The notes beneath the pieces were generated by a model. It made no database searches. It was not told the DNA's origin and worked only from the letters and a program-made list of their open reading frames with translations. DNA of 64,000 nucleotides. Origin: Saccharopolyspora_C sp047200635 (lineage in GTDB: Bacteria; Actinomycetota; Actinomycetes; Mycobacteriales; Pseudonocardiaceae). The position numbers and the translations under genes were made by a program. Below are positions 28,324-36,975 of this stretch, in pieces. The stretch is taken from assembly GCF_047200635.1 (NCBI RefSeq), contig NZ_JBJZOI010000015.1, forward strand, positions 94,474-158,473. Direction: 5' to 3'. Position 1 is the stretch's first letter. Each line of letters begins with the position of its first letter.

Positions 28324-29373
28324 GTGACCAAAACGGCCTCCATCGACCTTCGTTCCGACACGGTCACGCGTCCCGATCAGCGGATGGCCACCGCGATGGC
28401 CCGTGCCGAGGTCGGCGACGACGTGCTCGACCACGACCCGACGATGCGCGAGCTGGAGGAGAAGGCCGCGCAGGTGCTGGGCACCGCAGCCGCGCTGTGG
28501 GTGCCCAGCGGCACCATGGGCAACCTGATCGCGCTGTTCGTGCACCTGCGCCGGGGCGACCGCTTCCTGGCGCCGCGCGGCGCGCACGTGCTCAACCACG
28601 AGCTCGGTTCCGCGGCCTGGCTGGCGGGTGGGATGCCGGAGCCGCTGGACTGGGACGCCGGACCCGGGCGCCCCACCGCCGACTCGGTCCGCGCGCACGC
28701 GAGCGGGGACCGCCGCTACGACGCCCTGCACACCACCCTGTTGTGCCTGGAGAACACGCACAACGCGGCGGGTGGCGCGGTGGTGCCGCCGCACGAGCAC
28801 GCCCGGCTCGCCGCCGCCGCCCGCGACCGCGGCCTGCGGGTGCACCTGGACGGGGCGCGGATCTGGAACGCCGCGACCGCCCTGGAGCTGCCGCCCGCCG
28901 CGCTCACCGTCGGCGTCGACACGGTGCAGGCCTGCCTGAGCAAGGGGCTCGGGGCGCCGGTGGGGTCCGTGGTGGCCGGGACCAGCGACTTCATCGCCGA
29001 GGCGCGCCGGGTGCGCAAGATGCTCGGCGGCGGGGTGCGCCAGGGCGGGGTGCTCGCGGCGGCCGGGCTGGTCGCGCTGGAGCGGGTGCCGGAGCTGGCC
29101 GACGACCACGCGAACGCGCGACGGCTCGCCACGGGTCTGGGCGAGCTCGGCTGGGAGGTCACCGAGCCGCAGACCAACATCGTGCTGGCCGAGGTGCCGG
29201 ACGTGCCGCTCACCTTGGACTGGCTGGCGGGGATCGGGGTGCTCGCGGTGCCGATGGGCGGCCACGTGCGCTTCGTGACCCACCGCGACGTCGCGAGCCG
29301 AGACGTCGCGGAGGTCCTGCGCCGCGTCGCCGACAGCACCGACCGGCCGGCGGGAATCCCCCAGGCGGGCTGA
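28324..29373 (+). CDS. Threonine aldolase / beta-eliminating lyase family protein
   Basis: A 349-residue PLP enzyme of fold type I, expected to split L-threonine or related beta-hydroxy amino acids into glycine and an aldehyde. Signatures are DLRSDTVTRPD at the N-terminus, PSGTMGNLIAL, LENTHNAAGG, VHLDGARIWNAA and the PLP lysine in CLSKGLGAPVGS near residue 205. The end GGHVRFVTHRDV is typical. GTG at 28324. It stands alone, divergent from the sigma operon. The stereospecificity cannot be read. Confidence 0.9.
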   Translation: MTKTASIDLRSDTVTRPDQRMATAMARAEVGDDVLDHDPTMRELEEKAAQVLGTAAALWVPSGTMGNLIALFVHLRRGDRFLAPRGAHVLNHELGSAAWLAGGMPEPLDWDAGPGRPTADSVRAHASGDRRYDALHTTLLCLENTHNAAGGAVVPPHEHARLAAAARDRGLRVHLDGARIWNAATALELPPAALTVGVDTVQACLSKGLGAPVGSVVAGTSDFIAEARRVRKMLGGGVRQGGVLAAAGLVALERVPELADDHANARRLATGLGELGWEVTEPQTNIVLAEVPDVPLTLDWLAGIGVLAVPMGGHVRFVTHRDVASRDVAEVLRRVADSTDRPAGIPQAG

Positions 29374-29508
29374 CACCGCTCCGGCGGCGCGGGCGGCTCG
29401 CGGGGCCTCAGCGGCGGTGGCGCCCCGGAGGCCGCCGCTCAGCGGCTCCGCCGCGCCCGGCCGCGGCGCGGGGCGGTCGCGGCCGAACCGGCCTCGGCCG
29501 CCGGGCGG

Positions 29509-29676
29509 CTACTTCGAGCCGATCTTCTTGCGGTCCCCCGCCCAGCCGATCGCGGCGGTCGCCACGAACAGGACACCGCCGATGACGGCCAGCCAGAACA
29601 GGCCCTTGAGCACGAATCCGGCGACGGTGACCACCAGCCAGAGCGCCAGCAGCCCGCCGAGCACCTTCCACACCAC
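29509..29676 (-). CDS. Small two-helix membrane protein (55 aa)
   Basis: A short gene found by reading the minus strand directly. From GTG at 29676 (or 29673) it encodes a 54-55-residue protein beginning VWKVLGGLLALWLVVTVAGF, with a second hydrophobic segment LFWLAVIGGVLFVATAAIGW and a basic tail ending DRKKIGSK. Two membrane helices and the positive tail suggest a small integral membrane protein. A GGACGGGG stretch precedes the start. It lies downstream of the aminotransferase gene (84-bp gap, same strand). Function unknown. Confidence 0.65.
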   Translation of the reverse strand: MVWKVLGGLLALWLVVTVAGFVLKGLFWLAVIGGVLFVATAAIGWAGDRKKIGSK

Positions 29677-29760
29677 ACGACCACCCCGTCCGATCGAACG
29701 TCCCTGCTCCTCGAACGAACGACCCCCGCCCGAGGTTCCGCCGGGCCGGAGCCGATCCGG

Positions 29761-30927
29761 TCAGCGGAGCCAGGTCGCGAGGCGGGCGATGGCCTCGGCG
29801 ATCTCCTCGGTGGCCCCGGCGAACGACATCCGGACGAAGCGGCCGCCGCGCTCCGGATCGAAGTCCAGGCCGGGCACCACGGCCACCCCGGTGTCCTCCA
29901 GCAACCGTCGGCACCAGGCCGCGGAGTCGTCGGTCAGCTCCCCGAGGTCGGCGTAGGCGTAGAAGGCGCCCTCGGCCGGAGCCACCCGTCGCACGCCGAG
30001 CTCCGCGAGCCCCGTCAGCAGCAGATCCCGGTTCGTCTCGTAGCGGCGCACGTGCGCCTCGACCTCGGCGTAGGCCTCCGGGCCGAAGGCCGCGACCGCC
30101 GCGTGCTGGGAGAGAGCGGGCGGGCAGAGGGTGAAGTTCCCGGTCAGGGAGTCCACCGCCCGCCGCAGCCGGGGCGGCACCAGCATCCAGCCGAGCCGCC
30201 ACCCGGTCATGCACCAGAACTTGGAGAAGGAGTTCACCACGATCGCCTCGCGGGAGAACTCCCAGGCCGAGCGCAGCGGCTCGCCGTAACCGATGCCGTG
30301 GTAGATCTCGTCGCTGATCAGCTGCACGCCGCGCCGCTCGCACCAGCCCGCGAGCTCGCCCAGCTCCTCCCCGGTGAGCACGGTGCCGGTCGGGTTCGCC
30401 GGGCTGGCCACGATGAGGCCCCGCACCGGCTCGTCCAGCTCCTCCAGCATCTCGACCGTCGGCTGGAACCGGGTGCTCGCGTCGCAGGGCAGCTCGACGA
30501 CCTCGCAGCCGAGCGCGCTGAGGATGTTGCGGTAGGCCGGGTAACCGGGCCGGGCCAGCGCGACCCGGTCGCCGTGGTCGAAGGCGGCGAGGAACGCCAG
30601 CAGGAACGCGCCGGAGGCCCCGGTCGTGGCGACCACGTCCTCGGGCCCGACCGCCAGGCCGTAGGCGCGGTCGCAGTGCCCGGCGACGGCCTCGCGCAGC
30701 TGCGGCAGGCCCAGCTGCTCGGTGTAGCCGAGCGCGTCCCGGCGCACGGCCTCGGCCGCGGCCTCGCGGACCGCCGCCGGCGCGGGCGTCGAGGGCTGGC
30801 CCACGGCCAGCGACACCACGTCGCCGCGCACCGCCTGCCGGGCTTTCGCGGCGGAGAGCACTTCCATGACCTGGAACGGCGGCACGTTCGCCCGCAGGGC
30901 GACCGCGGGTGCGCTGGGATCGAGCAT
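29761..30927 (-). CDS. PLP-dependent aminotransferase (class I/II)
   Basis: A 388-residue fold-type I aminotransferase of the aspartate aminotransferase branch. It contains SLAVGQPSTPAPAAV, PGYPAYRNIL, the cofactor-binding ASPANPTGTVL, SDEIYHGIGYG, and the PLP lysine in NSFSKFWCMTGWRLGW near residue 236. The C-terminal Arg in RFVRMSFAG binds the substrate carboxylate. The amino donor is not predictable. ATG at 30927. The WXG100-transglycosylase gene ends 43 bp upstream on the same strand. Confidence 0.9.
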   Translation of the reverse strand: MLDPSAPAVALRANVPPFQVMEVLSAAKARQAVRGDVVSLAVGQPSTPAPAAVREAAAEAVRRDALGYTEQLGLPQLREAVAGHCDRAYGLAVGPEDVVATTGASGAFLLAFLAAFDHGDRVALARPGYPAYRNILSALGCEVVELPCDASTRFQPTVEMLEELDEPVRGLIVASPANPTGTVLTGEELGELAGWCERRGVQLISDEIYHGIGYGEPLRSAWEFSREAIVVNSFSKFWCMTGWRLGWMLVPPRLRRAVDSLTGNFTLCPPALSQHAAVAAFGPEAYAEVEAHVRRYETNRDLLLTGLAELGVRRVAPAEGAFYAYADLGELTDDSAAWCRRLLEDTGVAVVPGLDFDPERGGRFVRMSFAGATEEIAEAIARLATWLR

Positions 30928-30970
30928 GTCCCCAGCCTGCCACGCGGCCGCCGCCGCTCCCCGACCCGGA

Positions 30971-32170
30971 TCAGTAGCCCTGGTAGCCGCCACCGCCCGC
31001 CATCGACTTCAGGCCCGGATGGCCCTCGAAGCCGCCGTAGCGGTCGAAGGTGTAGCGGACCCCGGCGATGATGTTGTCGACCGGGTCGTAGATGTCGTCG
31101 TGACCGGGGAGCTTGTGGGCCTGGAACGTCGGGTCGATGCACTGCATCAGGCCCTTCGACGGGGTCCCCTTCGCCGCGTTGGAGTCCCAGTCGTTGATGG
31201 CGTGCGGGTCGCCGCCGGATTCCTTCTGGATGATCGTCGCGATCTCGTCGATGTCGTCCTCGGTGACCGGGATGCCGTGGGCCTGGAGGATTCTGATGGC
31301 CTCCCGGATCCACCGCGCCACGTCACCCGGCGGCGGGCCGCCGATCGGCGGCCCGCCGCTGGAGCCGAGACCGCCCGAGCCGGCCGAGCCGCCGGATCCG
31401 GACGCACCGCCCTCGGAGCCACCGCCGCCGGACGAGCCACCGGACCCGGAGGTCCCGCCCGCCCCGGCGGCGTCCTGCCCCGGCCCCTGCCCCGGCTGGC
31501 CGGTCGTCCCCGCCTGCTCGGTCCGCGCCGGTTCCCGGACCTGCTCCCGGGGGGCGGCGATGCCCTCGCTCCCGGCCTCCGGGATCCGGGTGAAGGCGTC
31601 CGCCATCCCGCCCCGGGCCTCGCGGAGCGAGTCCAGCGCGGCGCTCAGGCCGCGGTTCGCCTCGGCGACCACGTCGGTGGCCTCCCGCGCGTGCGCTTCC
31701 ATGGCGCGGGTGATCTCGTCGTCGCGGACCCGGGCGGCGAGCTCCCGGGCCACCGGATCGTCGGCGTGCGCGCGCTCCGCCCGCCGGAAGGCGTCCTCAG
31801 CGCGGCGCGCGTCGGCCAGCGCCCGCTCGCCGATGGCGCTCACCGCGTCCTTCCCGGTCCGCACCGCGTCCGCCGCCGAATCCAGCGCGGCCGCCGAGCC
31901 CTCCAGCGCCCGCGCGGCCGCGTCGAACCCGCCGCGCACCCGGGTCATGTGAGCGGCGAAGGCGTCCGCCGAGGCGCCGTGCCAAGCGCCGTCCACCGCG
32001 GTGGCCGAGGTCCGCACCCGCCCGTTCGCGTCCTCGGTCGCACCGCCCGACTCGCGCCAGCGCCGCGCGACGTCCCGGATCGCCTCCGGATCGGCGTCCT
32101 CGATCCGGCGCACCTGCTCGGCGAGCGCGGTCCCGCCCGGCTTGCCCGCGATCTCTCCCGAAATCCCCAT
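30971..32170 (-). CDS. WXG100-like protein fused to a transglycosylase domain
   Basis: A 399-residue protein with an N-terminal WXG100/ESX-like helical region (residues about 1-95, turn motif AWHGASADAF), a coiled-coil stretch, a long Gly/Ser/Pro linker (about 225-295) and a C-terminal SLT-type lytic transglycosylase domain. The catalytic Glu is likely in IIQKESGGDPHAIN, followed by SKGLMQCIDPTF and DNIIAGVRYTFDRYGG. There is no Sec signal, so type VII export with peptidoglycan cleavage outside the cell is the natural inference. ATG at 32170 has GGGGGA upstream. Confidence 0.8.
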   Translation of the reverse strand: MGISGEIAGKPGGTALAEQVRRIEDADPEAIRDVARRWRESGGATEDANGRVRTSATAVDGAWHGASADAFAAHMTRVRGGFDAAARALEGSAAALDSAADAVRTGKDAVSAIGERALADARRAEDAFRRAERAHADDPVARELAARVRDDEITRAMEAHAREATDVVAEANRGLSAALDSLREARGGMADAFTRIPEAGSEGIAAPREQVREPARTEQAGTTGQPGQGPGQDAAGAGGTSGSGGSSGGGGSEGGASGSGGSAGSGGLGSSGGPPIGGPPPGDVARWIREAIRILQAHGIPVTEDDIDEIATIIQKESGGDPHAINDWDSNAAKGTPSKGLMQCIDPTFQAHKLPGHDDIYDPVDNIIAGVRYTFDRYGGFEGHPGLKSMAGGGGYQGY

Positions 32171-32240
32171 CTCATCCCCCAGTTGGTCGGCCCGGAACCG
32201 ATCCCGCCCCGGCCCGCGCTGCCGGGCCGCGAACGGGAGG

Positions 32241-32543
32241 TCAGATCCGCATCGAGTCGGCGTTGGCCCCGTCGACCTCCTCGACGCCGCGGCGCACCGC
32301 GTCGAGCGCCCCGCTGACGCCGCGCAGCAGCCGCTCGGCCGCGTCGAACTGCCGCTTGGCCTCGCCGTCGAGCTCCCCGATCGCGGCGGCCATCCCGGCG
32401 GCGGCGTCCAGCTCCCCGAAGATCCCGGCGGCGGCGGGCTTGTTCTCGAACTCGTCGCCGATGGCGCCGACCGGACCCGCCGCGCCCTCCATCGCGGAGC
32501 GGCACTCCTCCAAGGCCGCCACGTTGCCACCCGTGTCAGGCAC
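32241..32543 (-). CDS. Esx/WXG100-like small helical protein
   Basis: A 100-residue protein with the size and helical pattern of type VII substrates. It lacks a strict WXG turn: the centre reads FENKPAAAGIFGELDAAAGM, as in the EspA/DUF-type partners. It starts with GTG at 32543, preceded by GGAG. It lies 70 bp upstream of the WXG100-transglycosylase gene on the same strand, so the two probably form a secreted heterodimer or a substrate and chaperone pair. Confidence 0.7.
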   Translation of the reverse strand: MPDTGGNVAALEECRSAMEGAAGPVGAIGDEFENKPAAAGIFGELDAAAGMAAAIGELDGEAKRQFDAAERLLRGVSGALDAVRRGVEEVDGANADSMRI

Positions 32544-32745
32544 GACCACTCCTCGCTGGACATCCCCGGGCCGACCGTCGGCCCCGGACACCGCGTCGGA
32601 CGCGCCGCACCGGCACGCCGTTCCGCTTCGAGACGTGCTTATCAGCAACGGGGCCCGTCCGGCGGGCTTTCCGCGCGAGAGCGGTGGAGAGCACGACCGC
32701 GCGGCCCCGGCGGGGCTCGCGCGCGGTGCGATGCGGGGAGGCCGG

Positions 32746-34005
32746 TCAGCCGGGCGGGGCGATCTCCCCGCGAGAGGCGCGCAGCGCGATGTCGACCCGG
32801 TGGTGCGAGCCCGGCAGCCGGACGGTCGACACCCGCCGGTACGCCTCCTCGCGGGCCGCGGTGAGGTCCGCGCCGGTGGCCACCACCGACAGCACCCGGC
32901 CGCCCGCGGACAGCACGGCGCCGTCCTCCCGGCGCCGGGTGCCGGAGTGCAGCACGCCGGGCCCGTCGCCCCCGGTGATCACGTCGTCCACCCGGGGCCG
33001 GCCCGGGTAGCCCTCGGCGGCGACCACGACGGTCACGGCGGCGCCCGGCTCCCACTCCAGCGGCGGGACCGAGGCGAGCTCGCCGCGCGCCACGGCGTCC
33101 AGCAGCCCGGCCAGCGGGGTGTGCAGCAGCGCCAGCACCGCCTGCGTCTCCGGGTCGCCGAACCGGCAGTTGAACTCGATGACCTGCGGCCCGTTGGAGG
33201 TCAGCGCCAGGCCCGCGTAGAGCAGGCCGGAGAACGGGGTGCCGCGCTTCGCCAGCTCGTCCACGACCGGCTGCACCGCGGTGCGCACGACGGTGTCGGT
33301 GAAGCCCTCCGGCGCCCACGGCAGCGGCGCGTAGGCGCCCATGCCGCCGGTGTTCGGGCCCGCGTCCTCGTCGCCGACGCGCTTGAAGTCCTGCGCCGGC
33401 AGCAGCGGCACCACCGTGGTCCCGTCGACCAGGCAGAACAGCGAGGCCTCCGGGCCGTCCAGGAACGACTCCAGCAGCACCGGGTGCCCGTCGTCGAGCA
33501 GCGTCAGCGCGTGCGCGCGGGCCGCGTCGAAGTCGGTGGTGACCAGCACGCCCTTGCCCCCGGCGAGCCCGTCGTCCTTGACCACCCAGGTCGGGCCGAA
33601 GCGGGCCAGCGCGGCGTCGAGCCGCGCGGGGTTGTCCACCGTCTCGCTGTGCGCGGTGGGCACGCCCGCGGCGACCATGACGTCCTTCGCGAACGCCTTG
33701 GACCCCTCGATGCGCGCGGCTTCCCTGGACGGGCCGAAGCAGGGGATGCCCGCGGCGCGGACCGCGTCGGCGGCACCGGCGACGAGCGGGGTCTCCGGAC
33801 CGAACACGACCAGGTCGGCCTTCCAGCCGGTCGCCAGCTCGGTCACCGCCACCGGGTCGGCGACGTTCACCGCGCGGGGCTCGGCGAGCGCGGCGATGCC
33901 CGCGTTGCCGGGAGCGCAGGCCAGGGCGGTCACCGCCGGGTCCTTCGACAGCGCCAGCACGATCGCGTGTTCCCTGCCGCCCGAACCGATCACGAGGATT
34001 CGCAC
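32746..34005 (-). CDS. purD: Phosphoribosylamine-glycine ligase (GAR synthetase)
   Basis: PurD condenses phosphoribosylamine, glycine and ATP, step two of purine synthesis. The 419-residue ATP-grasp protein begins RILVIGSGGREHAIVLAL and has WVVKDDGLAGGKGVLV, GPNTGGMGAYAP and FNCRFGDPETQ. GTG at 34005 gives normal length; the ORF continues upstream to 34260 in unrelated sequence. It is divergent from a secreted phosphodiesterase and downstream of no other pur gene, so it has its own promoter in the 208-bp gap. Confidence 0.97.
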   Translation of the reverse strand: MRILVIGSGGREHAIVLALSKDPAVTALACAPGNAGIAALAEPRAVNVADPVAVTELATGWKADLVVFGPETPLVAGAADAVRAAGIPCFGPSREAARIEGSKAFAKDVMVAAGVPTAHSETVDNPARLDAALARFGPTWVVKDDGLAGGKGVLVTTDFDAARAHALTLLDDGHPVLLESFLDGPEASLFCLVDGTTVVPLLPAQDFKRVGDEDAGPNTGGMGAYAPLPWAPEGFTDTVVRTAVQPVVDELAKRGTPFSGLLYAGLALTSNGPQVIEFNCRFGDPETQAVLALLHTPLAGLLDAVARGELASVPPLEWEPGAAVTVVVAAEGYPGRPRVDDVITGGDGPGVLHSGTRRREDGAVLSAGGRVLSVVATGADLTAAREEAYRRVSTVRLPGSHHRVDIALRASRGEIAPPG

Positions 34006-34213
34006 GTGCGGAAGCGTAGAGCGTCCGCCCGCCGCCTGGCGCCAGCCCCCCGCCGCGCTGTGGCGAACCGGACACACCTGCCGGAACGGACCGGTCGCGC
34101 AGCGGGAGTTCACCCGCCCGCCGGACGCTCGTGCCGCGGTCGTCGATCGCCCGGGGCAGGGTCGGACCGGGCGCGCGGCCCGCTCCCGCGCGGCGAACTC
34201 CCCTGGAGGCAAG

Positions 34214-35308
34214 ATGGTGCACCGGACGCGCCTGGCGGCGCTCGCCGTCTCGGCGGTCACCGCGCTCGGCGCCGTCGCCCAGCTCCCCTCGACCGCCGTT
34301 CCGGCGGCTCCCGAGCATCACGTCGAGGTGTTCGCGCACCGGGGCGCCTCCGGCTACCGGCCGGAGCACACCCTGGCCTCCTACGAGCTGGCCGCGCGGA
34401 TGGGCGCCGACTACGTCGAACCCGACCTGGTGCCCACCCGGGACGGGGTGCTGGTGTCCCGGCACGAGAACGAGATCAGCGGCACCACCGACGTGGCCGA
34501 GCACCCGGAGTTCGCCGACCGCAGGACCACCAAGAGGGTGGACGGCGTCGCGCTGACCGGCTGGTTCACCGAGGACTTCACCCTCGCCGAGCTCAAGGCG
34601 CTGCGGGCGCGGGAGCGCGTCCCGCGGCTGCGGCCGAACAACGCGATCTACGACGGTCGCTTCGAGGTGCCGACCTTCCAGGAGGTCGTCGACCTCGCCG
34701 CCCGGCTGTCGGTGGAGCTGCACCGCGAGATCGGCGTGGCGCCGGAGACCAAGCACCCCGGCCACTTCCGCCGCCTCGGCCTGCCGCTGGAGCCGCGCGT
34801 GGTGCGGGTGCTGGAGCGCAACGGCCTCAACCGGCCGGGCGCGAAGGTCGTGGTGCAGTCCTTCGAGGTCGGCAACCTGCGCGAGCTGGACCGCTCGTCG
34901 CGGGTGCGGCTGGTGCAGCTGATCGGCGCCGAGGGCGCCCCACCGGACTTCGCCGACTCCGGCGATCCCCGCACCTACGCCGACCTGGTGACCCCGGAGG
35001 GGCTGCGCGAGATCGCCGGCTACGCCGACGTCCTCGGTCCGGACGCGAGGGTGCTGCTGCCGCTCGACGAGGGCGGCCGCCTCACCGGCCCCACGACGGT
35101 GACCGCCGACGCGCAGGCCGCCGGACTCCAGGTGGTGCCGTACTCCGTGCGCGCGGAGAACGAGTTCCTGCCCGCGGACTTCCGCTCCTCGGAGGTGCCC
35201 GGGCGGTTCGGCGACGTCTTCGGCTACCTCGACGCGCTGTTCGCCCTGGGCGTCGACGGCCTCTTCAGCGACCACCCCGACATCGCGGTGGAGGCCCGCG
35301 GGCGCTGA
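34214..35308 (+). CDS. Secreted glycerophosphodiester phosphodiesterase
   Basis: A 364-residue exported enzyme that releases glycerol 3-phosphate from glycerophosphodiesters. A Sec signal peptide (cleavage near VPA-AP, residue 32) is followed by the GDPD TIM barrel: FAHRGASGYRPEHTLASY, then YVEPDLVPTRDGVLVSRHE with the metal and catalytic Glu, Asp and His. The ending GVDGLFSDHPDIAV is typical. Length matches periplasmic GlpQ-type enzymes. ATG at 34214 has TGGAGG 7 bp upstream. Likely role: phosphate or glycerol scavenging. Confidence 0.93.
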   Translation: MVHRTRLAALAVSAVTALGAVAQLPSTAVPAAPEHHVEVFAHRGASGYRPEHTLASYELAARMGADYVEPDLVPTRDGVLVSRHENEISGTTDVAEHPEFADRRTTKRVDGVALTGWFTEDFTLAELKALRARERVPRLRPNNAIYDGRFEVPTFQEVVDLAARLSVELHREIGVAPETKHPGHFRRLGLPLEPRVVRVLERNGLNRPGAKVVVQSFEVGNLRELDRSSRVRLVQLIGAEGAPPDFADSGDPRTYADLVTPEGLREIAGYADVLGPDARVLLPLDEGGRLTGPTTVTADAQAAGLQVVPYSVRAENEFLPADFRSSEVPGRFGDVFGYLDALFALGVDGLFSDHPDIAVEARGR

Positions 35309-35322
35309 ACCCGGGACGGGCG

Positions 35323-35355
35323 GAGGCCGGCGGCGGGAGCGCCACCGCCGGGCCT
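35323..35355. terminator. Imperfect hairpin between convergent genes
   Basis: Arms AGGCCGGCGG and CCGCCGGGCCT pair with a single-base bulge around a 12-nt loop. The hairpin lies in the 50 bp between the phosphodiesterase and HNH nuclease stops. Confidence 0.5.
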
Positions 35356-35358
35356 CGA

Positions 35359-35997
35359 TCAGCAGGTGCCCAGGGCGTCCTTGAGGGCGGTCTTCTCCGC
35401 TTCGGTGACGGTCAGCTCGTACTTGCTCTTCGAACCGATCCACATCGAGGCGTAGGTGCAGTGGTAGCCCGCCTCCGGCGGCATCCACTCGTCCGGGGTC
35501 TGGTCGCTCTTCTGCTGGTTCACGTTGTCGGTCACCGCGATCAGCTGCGGGCCCTCCAGGTCGTTCGCGAACGCCTCGCGCTGGTCGTCGGTCCACTCCG
35601 AGGCCCCGGAGCGCCAGGCGGCGGCGAGCGGCACCACGTGATCGATGTCCACATCGGACGGCTTGGTCCAGGACCCGCCGTCGTACGGGCTGTTCCAGGT
35701 GCCCGAGGTCGGGTAGCAGTCGGAACCCACCTCGACGTCCTCCCCGTCCCGCTTGAGCACCGACTCGCGGGTGTTGCACCCGTCGGCGCCACCGATCCAG
35801 TGCGGGAACCGGTCGCGGTCGTAGCCGTCGGAGGAACCCTCCGGCGCGACCCGGAGCTCGTCGAGCTGGGTCTGCGCGGTGGCCGGATCGGGGATGCCGG
35901 GCGGCTCGGCACCGGCGGGCACGGCGGCTGCCAGCGACAGGGCGCCCGCCAGGGGCAGCGCGGTGAGGGCGGCGCGGAGCGAACGGGTCGACGTCAT
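35359..35997 (-). CDS. Secreted HNH endonuclease family protein
   Basis: A 212-residue exported protein with a Sec signal peptide (cleavage near AGA-EP, residue 30) and a DUF1524/HNH domain. The key motif is DVDIDHVVPLAAAWRSGAS (about residue 117), followed by NVNQQKSDQTPDEWMPP, the same order as other actinomycete secreted HNH nucleases. Cysteines in GCNTRES, DCYPTSG, HCTYAS and the C-terminus could form two disulfides, fitting an extracellular nuclease. ATG at 35997 has GGGAGG upstream. Nucleic acid scavenging is likely. Confidence 0.88.
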   Translation of the reverse strand: MTSTRSLRAALTALPLAGALSLAAAVPAGAEPPGIPDPATAQTQLDELRVAPEGSSDGYDRDRFPHWIGGADGCNTRESVLKRDGEDVEVGSDCYPTSGTWNSPYDGGSWTKPSDVDIDHVVPLAAAWRSGASEWTDDQREAFANDLEGPQLIAVTDNVNQQKSDQTPDEWMPPEAGYHCTYASMWIGSKSKYELTVTEAEKTALKDALGTC

Positions 35998-36172
35998 GGG
36001 TCCTCCCAGTGGCTGATCTCGCCGATGTCGATCCTGACCCTCGACCAGCGCGGCGGCCATGACAATGCCCCGAAGTGACTAGGCGGTCACCTGTCGTGAA
36101 TGCGCCAGCGCCGCGGCCTCCGGACCGGGGGATCCGGACGTCGCGGCGGTGCCACCGGGGTCGCCCCGCGCG

Positions 36173-36880
36173 TCACGGCCGGACGAGGAGCAGGTCCTCG
36201 GTGTGCCGGTACCAGGCCCACTTGCCCACCGGCCGCGGGTGCGGGACGCCGTCGCGGAGCACGGTCGCCTCCCGGAACCCGGCCTGCACGGCACGGCCGC
36301 GCGCCACCTCGCGCCGGGTGCGCAGCAGGCCGCGGCGCGCGACGGTGACGAGCAGCCCGTCCGAGGCGGGGTCGAGGTTCGCCGACAGCGGGTCGGCGGT
36401 GGGCTCCGCCAGCGGCGCGGCGTCCGGATCCGGGGCGACCTCCAGGGAGCGCGCGGGACCGTGCAGCACCCGGCGGTCGTCGCAGTACACCTGTCCGGTG
36501 ATCGGCTCGACGCGCCCGGAGGCGACGATCAGCCCGCCGCCGTCGTCGCGCACCAGCGGCGCGGGCCGGGGCGCGCCCTCGAAGGCGAGCCGCACCGCCT
36601 CCGGACCGACCGGCAGCCCCCACAGCCGGGTCGCGGGAGACTCGGCCACCGGCACGTAGCCGACGGCGAGGTCCCCGACGCGGTTGCGGCGCAGCAGCCG
36701 GAGCACCACGGCGGCCAGGTCGGCGTCGGTACCCTGGACCACGACCCGCCCGGGGCCGTCGGGCAACAGCGGATCGACCTCGGCCTTCCCGGGGGAGGGC
36801 GACACCCGGAACCACTCGGCGTGATCACCCGTGAACGTGGAGTAATCACCATTTGTGCAGGACAGTGCAGTGGTACTCAC
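36173..36880 (-). CDS. Conserved hypothetical protein divergent from purA
   Basis: A 235-residue protein with no domain I can name with certainty. It has a soluble alpha/beta composition. The segments VVVQGTDADLAAVVLRLLRR, VGDLAVGYVPVAE, YCDDRRVLHGPARSLEV and the end KWAWYRHTEDLLLVRP look conserved. M. tuberculosis Rv0358 sits in the same place next to purA, so this is probably its counterpart. GTG at 36880 has GGAGCG upstream. It shares a 95-bp divergent promoter region with purA. Confidence 0.65.
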   Translation of the reverse strand: MSTTALSCTNGDYSTFTGDHAEWFRVSPSPGKAEVDPLLPDGPGRVVVQGTDADLAAVVLRLLRRNRVGDLAVGYVPVAESPATRLWGLPVGPEAVRLAFEGAPRPAPLVRDDGGGLIVASGRVEPITGQVYCDDRRVLHGPARSLEVAPDPDAAPLAEPTADPLSANLDPASDGLLVTVARRGLLRTRREVARGRAVQAGFREATVLRDGVPHPRPVGKWAWYRHTEDLLLVRP

Positions 36881-36975
36881 GTTTCGCTCCTGGTTTACCC
36901 TGATCGACCGGCATCAGTGTCGCGTCGAGGCGGGAAGTCGCTCGCGCGGACCCACAGTCCAGGTTGGAGTTTCAC

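Noticed and set aside
33631..33645. Single TTGTCCACC sequences in purD and near 45181
   Set aside because: Isolated 8 of 9 matches to the DnaA box inside VDN codons; expected occasionally and not clustered.
32263..34200. Long plus-strand open frame across the Esx and purD genes
   Set aside because: High-GC shadow of genes on the other strand; no recognisable domains.
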